Positions 34,025 through 42,977 of a stretch of 64,000 nucleotides of DNA are shown one piece after another. The notes under the pieces are model-generated. The model was not told where the DNA came from, did no database searches, and worked only from the letters and a program-made list of their open reading frames with translations. Location of the stretch: assembly GCF_003144245.1 (NCBI RefSeq), contig NW_020289975.1:1879496-1943495 (forward strand), in the 5' to 3' direction. The stretch comes from Jaminaea rosea. Its lineage: Eukaryota; Basidiomycota; Exobasidiomycetes; Microstromatales. Each line of letters begins with the position of its first letter. Positions within the stretch are counted from its first letter, which is position 1. The translations under genes and the position numbers were made by a program.

Positions 34025-34730
34025 TCACCTCTGGTCCGTCGCAAGCTCGTCCATGTAGCAGGCCTCGCAGTTGGTGCATACGTAGCTGCGACGCGGAGAA
34101 AGACGATGAGCAGGTCAGCATTGCTCACACTTCCATGCGAGTACTCTGCAGCTCACAAGAGGATCATCCTGTTCTGTATGCGCTTCGACTGGTCTTGGAA
34201 GTAGACAGATCTGCGGGCGACGAAGAGAGAGGAGCGAACGATGAGCGTCCATTCCTGCTGCCTGGATGGAGCCACCGCGCTGCTGCTAGCACTCACTCGC
34301 TATGCCCACACTCCGGACAGATATGGTCATGTCTGCGAGGAAGCGTCGGGTCTGTACGAATGCTATCGATGACGCCTGGTTGCTCCTGTAGGGGCGAGAA
34401 GAGGCGAGAAGAAGCAAGCAGCCGTGGTCAGCGGGCGTGGGGATCGCATGCAGCTACCGCCTCGACGTCGCTGTGTGCGCACCTTGGAGACACTCTTCAA
34501 GTCGTTGCGAAAGACGACATTCTCCCTTGCCTCCTCTCGATAGTTGCAATTCCTGCACGAGTAGAGGAGGACGTGGTTGGATCGGTCCACTTCAGGGTAA
34601 AGGAGGTTGTTGCTGAGCACGCGTGCAAAAGGTGAAGGCATTTCAGCTTTTTGCGAGGTAGACCATCGCCCGCTCCCACTCACCACTCTGCGCAGAAGTT
34701 GAGGCTAGGATTGCTTCCACCAGTAGCCAT
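34025..34730 (-). CDS. RPB9: RNA polymerase II subunit RPB9
   Basis: RPB9 is a small two-zinc-ribbon subunit of Pol II that affects start-site choice, elongation and fidelity. Five short exons (34730-34684, 34612-34483, 34385-34297, 34210-34157, 34085-34025) encode 126 residues; all four introns keep frame, with donors GTGAGT, GTGCGC, GTGAGT and GTGAGC. Zinc ribbon 1: FCAECNNLLYP then SCRNCNY. The linker TDPTLPRRHDHICPECGH and the end VYFQDQSKRIQNRMILFYVC, then TNCEACY, form the TFIIS-like second ribbon. Yeast Rpb9 is 122 residues, close to this length. The gene is divergent from MED6-LCL3, 237 bp away. Confidence 0.93.
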
Positions 34731-34967
34731 GTCTTGCAGCGAGAGGGTTGATCGAAGGAAGGGAAAGGACAACGGCGGCGGATGGAGGCATCCGTCGTCG
34801 TCCCATCGTTGTCCGTCGAGTGCCTCTCTCCGTCCGCCTCGACACCTCGTCCCCTGCTTCCGATGCCGACTTTTCGCCCTCGAGAGTAACACATCGACAA
34901 GTCCAAAGGGGTCCGACCGACCGCCACAGTCGTTCCACTTCACATCTATCTTCTGCATATAGTCATC
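34731..34967. promoter_or_regulatory. Shared divergent promoter region, RPB9 / MED6-LCL3
   Basis: 237 bp lie between the two start codons of a Pol II subunit gene and a Mediator subunit gene. No TATA box is clear. A TCATC-rich leader precedes the plus-strand ATG. Confidence 0.5.
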
Positions 34968-36569
34968 ATGGAGGCTGCCGGCCCCTCGTCTCCCACCATT
35001 CCCGCAGCGCCCGCCCGCTCCTCCCTCCTCCCGACCTACTGGCGCGATCCAGAGTACCTGCGAAGCGTACCCCTCACCTCTCGCACCGCCTTGGACTATT
35101 TCTCCCTCTCCCACTTCTTTGATCAGGAGTCGACTAATCAGGTCCTCCGCATGCAGAACATCGCCAATCCTCAGGCACAGATGCCTGGAATGGGTAAATC
35201 AGCTAGGCAGCAGGAGGAGGAGTTGAAGCGTTTCCAAGGGATCGAGTTCGTCTTGGTGCACTCGAGGGAGCCTACGGGCAAGGAGGCGGTAGAGAAGGGG
35301 GATGAGAGCCTGTACGTGGTGCAGAAGAGACGGAGGACCAGCCCAACTCAGACGGCGGTACTTGAGACGTATTACATTCTTAATGGAAATGTACACGTAG
35401 CGCCGGACTTGGAGACGGTCCTGCAGAACAGGCTCGTGACGGCACTCGATTCGCTCCGGGCGAGCCTCTCATTGGCTAGAGCAGCGCAGGCAAGACCCAT
35501 CGCACCACCATCAGCGCGAATCGATGACGCCAAGAAGGGGAAATCAGGCAAGGCAATGTCTGCGGCATCAGGTACCACATTGGGAGCAGAGGCGGTGCGG
35601 GAGGCTGCTGCAGAAGGAGGAGCAGCGGGCGGCGCCCAGGATGAGGACGAGGAGCTCATGGAGGGAGGGGCCCGGTCATCACCAGCGCCTCCACCCGCAA
35701 ACAGCAAGAAGCGCCCCTACCCGATCGCTTCAATACTCGAAGCTCCTCCGCCGAGACAGAGTTCCTGGAGCCTCTCCTCCCTCTGGCCAAGCAGCGACCC
35801 GCCTCCGTCATCTCCCCTTTCCACCGTAGGCTCCCTCTTCACAACAGCGCATCACTACGCCTTCTCCACCCCTTTAGGAACGGCCGTCACATCCTGCCTC
35901 GTCACTGCCACGTCCCTCGTCGTATACTGGCGCTACTTCCGCCGTCTCCGCTCAACGGAATATGTCACGCCTCGCGACCTTCAATGGCGAGGGCGCATGC
36001 TCACGGGGACATGCACGCACATAGGAGATGCGGACGGCTTCCGTCTCTACCACCAGCCCGGACCCGTGGGGCTGAGAAGCCTACTGTTCCCCGTACCAAA
36101 GACGGCGAAAGCGCTCAAGGACGAGACCCTCTCCATCAGACTGGCGGGATGCGACGCCCCCGAGCTTGCGCATTTTGGCAAGGAGGCACAGCCCTTTGCT
36201 GCGGAGGCAAAGGAGGCTCTGCGCGGTCTCGTGGAGGGCAAGACGGTCCGCTGCGATGTAGCTCACGTAGACCAATATCGTCGTCTCGTCGCCACGCCAT
36301 ACGTTTGGGCTCCTCCCTATGTGCTGGGCAGAACCAACGTGTCCCTCAAGATGGTCCAGCTGGGCCTTGCTACGGTGTACCGGCAGGCGGGCGCGGAGTA
36401 CGGGGCAGCGGGTTGGTTGTCGCGGGTGCTCTTCAAGTCAAAGAGTGGGCTGGGCAGATTGGAGAGGGCAGAAGAGATGGCGAGGCGGAGGCGTAGAGGC
36501 ATGTGGAGCCAGGGCAAGGGGCTTGAGAGTCCGGCCGAATACAAGAAGCGAGTCAAGCGCGAGAAGTAG
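34968..36569 (+). CDS. Fusion of Mediator subunit MED6 and LCL3-type endonuclease
   Basis: One uninterrupted frame encodes 533 residues with two unrelated parts. Residues about 15-170 are MED6, the Mediator head subunit: SLLPTYWRDPEYLRS, LDYFSLSHFFDQESTNQVLR, GIEFVLVHSREP and ETYYILNGNVHVAP. A linker rich in Ala/Gly/Glu runs to about 265. Residues about 297-322 are one transmembrane segment (LGTAVTSCLVTATSLVVYW). Then comes an LCL3 staphylococcal-nuclease-like domain: IGDADGFRLYH, IRLAGCDAPELAHFGKEAQP, VDQYRRLVATPYV, KMVQLGLATVYRQAGAEYG. The nuclease Arg, Asp/Glu and second Arg are in place. LCL3 is normally a separate membrane-anchored protein of about 230-300 residues. An internal ATG near 35656 could start a separate LCL3 product. 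No intron or stop separates the parts in this sequence. Confidence 0.85.
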   Translation: MEAAGPSSPTIPAAPARSSLLPTYWRDPEYLRSVPLTSRTALDYFSLSHFFDQESTNQVLRMQNIANPQAQMPGMGKSARQQEEELKRFQGIEFVLVHSREPTGKEAVEKGDESLYVVQKRRRTSPTQTAVLETYYILNGNVHVAPDLETVLQNRLVTALDSLRASLSLARAAQARPIAPPSARIDDAKKGKSGKAMSAASGTTLGAEAVREAAAEGGAAGGAQDEDEELMEGGARSSPAPPPANSKKRPYPIASILEAPPPRQSSWSLSSLWPSSDPPPSSPLSTVGSLFTTAHHYAFSTPLGTAVTSCLVTATSLVVYWRYFRRLRSTEYVTPRDLQWRGRMLTGTCTHIGDADGFRLYHQPGPVGLRSLLFPVPKTAKALKDETLSIRLAGCDAPELAHFGKEAQPFAAEAKEALRGLVEGKTVRCDVAHVDQYRRLVATPYVWAPPYVLGRTNVSLKMVQLGLATVYRQAGAEYGAAGWLSRVLFKSKSGLGRLERAEEMARRRRRGMWSQGKGLESPAEYKKRVKREK

Positions 36570-36796
36570 GCGGGCACGGCCGGCTACGCTGATGACCGCT
36601 GATAGATACCCCGGCCTCGCAATGATAAAGCCTCCAAACAGATGCTCGCACGCGCTCATGAGTCTCTGATCGTATGCATTTTTCAGGGTATAGAAGGTGT
36701 GGGTAAAAGACACGGAGAGAGGGCTCAGGGGCAGAGAAGCAAGAGGGGTGCTTGAAAGCGAGAAAGATGGATGGTGCGCAAGAAAGCCCCGCACGC

Positions 36797-39070
36797 TTAG
36801 CAGAGAAGGTCACTGATGGCCATGCGACCCGAAGCGGGCTTATCAGACGAGGACGAGGACGATGAGCTGTCGGCTGCAAAGGTGGACGTCGACGTCGTGC
36901 GAGGGCTAACGCCCTCCTCGGTGGCGAGGTGGGCACGCTGGTCTCGCACGCGATGGACGTACTCGGTCGCCTTGGGCGTGACGTCCCTGTCCTCGTAGGT
37001 TGCAGAGATCGGTCGAAGGTGCGCAGGGATGGGCAGCTCTGCCTCTCGCTCGTTGACGGCGTGGCGTGCCACAGGAGGCAGGCCAGCGAATGCCTGTTGA
37101 TGAGGGTGGCTTTGGTGCGTGATAGGCGGAAGATTGCGAGTTGACGGGCTCTGCAAGACCGAAGGCATAGCCTGGGATCCGTGTACCGCGACACCGAGGC
37201 CGTAGCCATGGTGCTGAGGAGGCTGCTGCTGGTAGTGAGCAGGCGGAGAGAGGACCGAAGGGATCACTCCGTTGCTGTAGGGATACGCCCGCTCTTCCGA
37301 AGACACTTCGTCGCTTCCTCGCCTGCCGAAGCCCTGCGGCATAGGTGGCGACGACTGGGCCGCACTTCCATTTTCAGTGCCGCGGTAATTGGGTCCAAGC
37401 TGAGCCGTTGCGACCACCGGGTCAATGGTCCACCATCCACCCTTCCCCCTCGCAGCCTGGCTATGCGCCGGGTTTGCTGACGCGCAGCTGTCGTAGATGT
37501 CTTGCGCCGTGCGTGCCACCTTGACGAAGCTCTTGTTCAGCGACAGGTTGTGGCGCACGGTGTTCTGCCATCCTTGGCTGTCAGCCCCGTCCATCGAGTA
37601 AAGGTCCGGGTAGGCATTACTGATCCACGTGTAGATCTCGCGCAGCGTCATGCGACCGGCGGGGGAAGAGCTGATAGCCTGGGCGATGAGAGAAGAGTAG
37701 CTGAAAGGTGGACGGCGGCGGCGGCGGTTGGAAGGGAGACGCTCAAATTGGGGTTGAGCCGGAGAAGCGTTGACTTGAGCTTGCTGTGCGGCGGGTGCGA
37801 TGGGCTCGCCAGACATGGACATACTTTGCCATGACTCGGCGCGGCGCTTGGCTAGCATGGGACGCTGCTGATGCTGCTGCTGGAGGTAGTACGGCGCTGG
37901 TGGCGGCATCTGCTGGTGCTGCTGGTGCTGATGCGGATGAGGTGCGAGCTGAAGAGAGCGACGCTGCACAGCTGGTGACTCGAGGGGGTAGTGGCGAGGC
38001 TGCTCGTACGGGGAGAGGTGCGCCGAATTGACCGAGGGGCTCTCATCGTGGTAGATGGGAGCTGCAGCAGGCGGATGAGGCACCGAATACAGCGGACGGT
38101 GCGCTTCTCGCGTCAGTCTTGGCTGCTCTTGACCCTGAGGCGTGAGAGGTGCGAAGAGGAGTGGCGAGCTTGGCATCGTAGACGGCGCGTAGCTGTCGGC
38201 CGTGGCGCCGCTGTCTCCTCGAGAAAGCCGGCGCACATCGAAGTGCATTGTATTTCCGTTGAGCATCGAGCGGTCGTTGCCGGGCGAGGCTGAAGTCGGC
38301 GTCGTGGCCGTCTTGCCGAAGGATAGGTTGCGTAGGGGAGCAATAGGCCTTCGGGGGTCTGAGTGCGGAGGACCTGCCATGGTGGCAGAGCGGCCGCGGT
38401 TGCTGTGAAGGTCGGAAGCGTGACGGGAGAAGAGGACGTTGTTGTCATGCCTTGATTGCGGCAGACTGGATGGATGAGGCTCGCCCTGATCGTGGATCCC
38501 GATGTGGGCGGGCCAGGTTGGGGAGGGCGTCGTTGCTCCTCGAGACGATGGACCGCTAGAGGGCGCATACGGATGGTGTCTTCGCGCAACTCCAAGGCAC
38601 GACTGAGCGGCGGCGGGGCTATTGCTGATGCTGTTGCGAGCTACGAACGTGTTGATGGCCTTTGGCGGTGGCGCGGGGGACGCCCAGTGAGTCGTCCATT
38701 TGGGCGAGTCGGTAAGAGGCGGCGAGGAAGTTGACGTTGAAGTTGAAGAATTCGTCGATGAGGACTGCGGGCGCTGAGCGTCATGATCATCGCCCATCTC
38801 GACGTCGTCCTTGGGCGGTGCGAGCTCGTCCAGCTCCGAAGAAGGAGAAGATGGCTGGTCGTGGCTGTCCATTGAATTGCTCTGCTCGAGGTCGTCCGAC
38901 GACGAGGCGATCGAGGTGGGCGACGAGGTAGCGCTACGGCTGTCGCTGCTCACCTGCGGGAGGACGTTGATAGGGGGAAGGCGCGCCTCGATCGAAGACT
39001 TGTGCGTGGCAACGTCGAAGACAGCAGCCGTGTGGTTGTGTGCGAGGGCTGCGATATTCATCCCTGGCAT
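36797..39070 (-). CDS. Forkhead-domain transcription factor
   Basis: A single exon encodes 757 residues. The forkhead domain lies at about residues 453-550: RRRPPFSYSSLIAQAI, GRMTLREIYTWISNAYPDLY, GWQNTVRHNLSLNKSFVKV and GKGGWWTIDP. This resembles fungal Sep1/Fkh/Hcm1 proteins that control cell-cycle or septation genes. No FHA domain is apparent in the N-terminal 450 residues, which are Ser/Pro/His-rich, favouring a Sep1/Hcm1-like rather than Fkh1/2-like protein. The Ser-rich C-terminus ends GRMAISDLLC. The start at 39070 is the first ATG (MPGMNIAALAHN). Orthology inside the family is not settled here. Confidence 0.88.
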   Translation of the reverse strand: MPGMNIAALAHNHTAAVFDVATHKSSIEARLPPINVLPQVSSDSRSATSSPTSIASSSDDLEQSNSMDSHDQPSSPSSELDELAPPKDDVEMGDDHDAQRPQSSSTNSSTSTSTSSPPLTDSPKWTTHWASPAPPPKAINTFVARNSISNSPAAAQSCLGVARRHHPYAPSSGPSSRGATTPSPTWPAHIGIHDQGEPHPSSLPQSRHDNNVLFSRHASDLHSNRGRSATMAGPPHSDPRRPIAPLRNLSFGKTATTPTSASPGNDRSMLNGNTMHFDVRRLSRGDSGATADSYAPSTMPSSPLLFAPLTPQGQEQPRLTREAHRPLYSVPHPPAAAPIYHDESPSVNSAHLSPYEQPRHYPLESPAVQRRSLQLAPHPHQHQQHQQMPPPAPYYLQQQHQQRPMLAKRRAESWQSMSMSGEPIAPAAQQAQVNASPAQPQFERLPSNRRRRRPPFSYSSLIAQAISSSPAGRMTLREIYTWISNAYPDLYSMDGADSQGWQNTVRHNLSLNKSFVKVARTAQDIYDSCASANPAHSQAARGKGGWWTIDPVVATAQLGPNYRGTENGSAAQSSPPMPQGFGRRGSDEVSSEERAYPYSNGVIPSVLSPPAHYQQQPPQHHGYGLGVAVHGSQAMPSVLQSPSTRNLPPITHQSHPHQQAFAGLPPVARHAVNEREAELPIPAHLRPISATYEDRDVTPKATEYVHRVRDQRAHLATEEGVSPRTTSTSTFAADSSSSSSSSDKPASGRMAISDLLC

Positions 39071-42000
39071 CTACCAGCAGACCAGTGGGTCGATTAGGTG
39101 GGGGGGATGCGGGCCGAGTGATGAAGAGAAAAGGTCGAAAGTGCGTTGCGGTAGGGGGTTCGGGCGATGATGGTAGTGGGTGGGTCAGCGATGAGATGTT
39201 GGGGGTGACAAGGACGGAGACGACGTATGGATTGGAAGGGGGAGGGAGGAGCAGAAGCGAACGTCGCTGCCAATGCCTCGCACCACGCAGTCGTAGTCTG
39301 ACGCGGTGGAACTAAGGTTAGGCAGCGTCTTCGCCTGCGTCTGGGTGGTGGTCCCAAGATTGCGTTTGGTTTCCAGGCGTGGAAGGCGTGGCGCGAAGCC
39401 GAAGGAGCGAGCGAGATGAGGAGTATCGACTGCACCCTCAACGAGCTCGTCCGCATCGAGCCCCGTCTATGCGCCTTGCATCGCCGGTGAGCCTTGTAAA
39501 CAAACGAGCCTTGTGCAGCGACATCGGCAGAGGCAGCGGTTAGGCAGCTCTCGGCCAGATGCCGCTGACACAACTTCGATGTCCGCTGCTCAACCAGGCA
39601 CCATTTGTTGCTCCACTGGAACAAGTCGACGAGAACGAATCAAGGTTGGGTTCACGAGTTGCGACACGAGTGCGACTGCGAGACCTGACTGAGACCGAAA
39701 ACGAAAGCAAAGCAAAGGCTGGACGACGGCGCGGCGCGGCGGCTCGGCGAGGCGAGGTCGAGCAGGCGAGGTGCACGGGGAGGGAAGAGCTTGGGTCTCC
39801 TCGTTTTCGCCCCCCGCATGCAACGCGTGCTGCATTCCTTGTGGCTCTGAGCCGCCAGTCGACGAGCGATCCTCGAGCGATGCTTGAGATGCAGCGACCG
39901 ATGCTTACGATGCGGAGTGGCGTCCAGCGTGGCTCGTCAACGCGGACGACGAGGATGGGGACGAGGTTGACGATGCGGAATGGGACGAGGATGAGGCGTA
40001 CGACGCCCTGTCCATCGCCCGCCAGACCGAGACGACCCAGCTCAGCGAATCGCTCAGCGCACGGCGCTGAATGCTGCAGCACGGTGGGGCCACTCGCTCG
40101 GCCCTTCTCACGGTCCCACATTTTCGTCTCACAGCTTTCTTGCCGAGGCGTGGTAGAACTCAACTCCCGGAAAATATCCGGGCGTACCACCAGAGCACCG
40201 CTCGCGACAGCTTGATTAAGCTCCAACGTCGCCGTCTCACCCTCTGCTTCTCGAAGCGTGGGTAGAGAGAAGACCGTTTACTGGAACCACTTTGATGACG
40301 TTTGATGACCACCGGCAGACACAGCCTAGTCCAGCCAAGACTGTGGTGGCAATACGCTTCGGCGACTGCAACGAAGACGGCAATGGCCAAGGCGAAGGCC
40401 ATGACGAAGGCCGCCAACCAGCACGATACGAGTGCGGGAGGCTTGGGCTTTGCGCAGACACTCCAGCCGTGGAACACCGTCGTCGCTAGCACCATGCGCT
40501 CTCATATGTAGGACCACTAAGCCGCGCATGGTAGAGGTCCCCGTCCTCCGGCCCATTACGCAAACCGCCTTACGCATGGGGCGCGAAGAGGCTTCTTTCC
40601 TCGTCACCGCCGCCAGCGTCGTGTCATCGCTCGCCCGGCCACCGCAAATACCATTGAGTGGCAATGCCTGACCGCGAGGACGAACACAATCATAGCGTGG
40701 CGTCGCGTCCTCCTAATAGCATCAAGCTTCGCGATGCTTTGCGCTGCGCTGAGGTTCAACCTCCGCCTGATCGATCGCTGACTGCCGCTGCCGCCTTGCA
40801 ACTCTTGAACTCGACGCCGCATCTTAGAAGTGGCGCCGCCATCAGCTAGCGTACGATCACCGCGAATGGCCGCGGCGCGCAGCCCAGCGCGACGACAATG
40901 AAGGCCAGCCGGACTTTGTCGACCAATCCCACCCCGAGCCAAGCTGCGGGAGAGCGGAATCGTCATGGCAGACGACATTGCCAAAAGCGGGGTTTGAGCA
41001 GCTCGACCGCGCGAGAGGATACCTCGACTGGGGCTATGAGATGGCGAAGCCAAGCGCTTGGGCTGCCGCGTTGCTAGCGCCAAAATATCGTCGAGACCAT
41101 CGAATCCGAGCCAGAGCCAGAGTCAGAGCCAGAGGCAAGAGCACGAGCAACGAGCGAGGAACCACCAGCCAAGCTACGACACGACTTGTTGAACTCACCT
41201 TCAACGGCCTTGACAGCGAGCGAAGAGCTTGTGACGTCGCGCGTGTGGGGATGCCGGTGGTCAGAATGGAGAGAGACCGGCTGATGGAGCACGGTGAGAT
41301 CGAAGAGGATACAGGTGGTTGGGAAAGGGAAACGAAGGGAAGCTCGACAACCCCGCTAGTGATAAGGCACACGAGAATGTCTCGATGGCTCAAGGGTATC
41401 ACCGAGGCAATCAATCCACGGCCATTTACTTGTCAGCGCACACGCTCTCGCCCTCGGTGCGCTCGAGCAACGTCGCTGTAGTCCCTCGTCATGCATCGAG
41501 CTCGTGCTCAGGCTCATTGGCACATAGGTTTGCTCTCAGGGCAGCGGTAACCCCTGGCCCTCCGCCAACATGATCCCGCCTCACCGTGTGTTAGCAAAGG
41601 ATGCAAGGGCAAGGGGAATGCGGATTCGCGGCTACAGGCACAACCTGCCTGCGGGACCATTGCAGCGATCGACGCTCTCCACCACCAGCAATACGGGCTA
41701 TGACCGGTGAGGAAAAGGTGGGTAGTTGGGGATTTCGCCGGTTTCTCTGCCCAGGGCTACGACCGACGCTTTGTTCCCCATTCGTCTCTTTCCATCTTGT
41801 TGACAGTACAAACTCCAGCAGCGCCTAAGTTGAGGTCTCGTAACCGCGTTGGTGTCGCAGATGTAATGTTGAGCTCAGTCACTAGCAAACGAAGCCACCC
41901 GTGTCTCATCCCGATGGTCGTAGAAAGTGGAAGTTGCGACACCCATAGCCCGCTCCTTTCGCCGCTTGATCGTCCCTTGACCGCTGCATCCACACATCGA

Positions 42001-42977
42001 CCACGGCTGAGTGGCTGAGTGCACAAATCTGATCCTTGTGGTCTCACCTGGCATCACGCTGCTTTGAGCACCAGTACGCAGAGCGATACGGCGCACGGCA
42101 TCGCAATGATCGCGCATGGCAAAGGCGGTCTCGCCGTCCTCCCGTTCGTCATTGCACGCATGATTCAGCGATGCTCTGTAAGCGCTGTTGGCAGTCCTCG
42201 CGAAGAAGGGACTCTCCACAAAGCACTTGTGGACGTCACGACACAAAGCGTCATATGCTCGAGAGGGCTTTTCTTCCAGGCGAGGTGTTGAGCGTGCGAC
42301 GTCTATTGGCCGGTCGTGGGAAAGCAAACGTCGCGGCCCGTTCAGGTCAAGGACAAAGGACAAACCTTGGCCATCCCCATCTCTCCCAAACAAATGAGAC
42401 ATTGCCTACACGCGCGCACGATCGCCGTAAGCAGCGCAAACAGGTTTCACCTTGGATCAGAGCCACGAACAGGGTCCTGCGGGCGTGCCGCTGCTAGTCT
42501 CATCTAAGAGGGGAGCGGGAGGGCAGGCAGAGACAAAGGGCGGAGTCACGAATGGCGGAGCTCGCGCGCCACCACGCCACGCTATCATCTCTTTCCCCGA
42601 CGTCACGGGCGTACCATTGTCGATCTGCCTCCTCCTTTGAGCCTCCGCCAAAGCCCGCCTGCATCCACTGGCCCTGATTCTCGCACTTCCAAGTCACAGA
42701 GCCGCATTGCTACCAATCGCGGAAAAGGATGATAGAGCGGGGGAACACAACGGTTGCGGCTGGAAGCCATTGTCATTTCCGCGAATATCGCCCTTGCACG
42801 CCCTGATGAGCGCCACAATCCACTGACTTTCACGATCAGCTTGCGTCGATCTGCGTACGGAACATCCGCGACGGTCATTGCTTGTTGCGATGCGGTTGCA
42901 TTTGCGATCTTCGATAGTAGGATAGTAAGGTCTCCGCCACCGCCCAATGCTCCTGACCACAATCATGGTTCGCCGCC
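39071..42977. other. 3.9-kb region without a recognisable gene
   Basis: This is the largest stretch in the window without a conserved protein. Open frames occur on both strands (longest about 228 codons at 39540-40226) but carry no known motif. Two plus-strand pieces read like coding sequence: 39886-40070 translates with an acidic segment (WRPAWLVNADDEDGDEVDD) ending in a stop, and about 40994-41270 includes LDRARGYLDWGYEMAKPSAW and, in another frame, an ESEPEPESEPEARARA stretch. I could not link them into a gene with good splice sites. No tRNA, rRNA or transposon ends were seen. Upstream elements of the forkhead gene must also lie here. Confidence 0.5.
41107..41134 (+). repeat. Short GAGCCA tandem repeat
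   Basis: GAGCCA recurs about four times with one GAGTCA variant, in a stretch that reads as alternating Glu-Pro/Glu-Ser in one frame. It could be a microsatellite or a piece of a repetitive coding exon. Confidence 0.6.

Noticed and set aside
39540-40226. Long overlapping open frames on both strands
   Set aside because: Compositional shadows (Arg/Ser/Ala-rich) with no family match; kept only as part of the gene-poor region.
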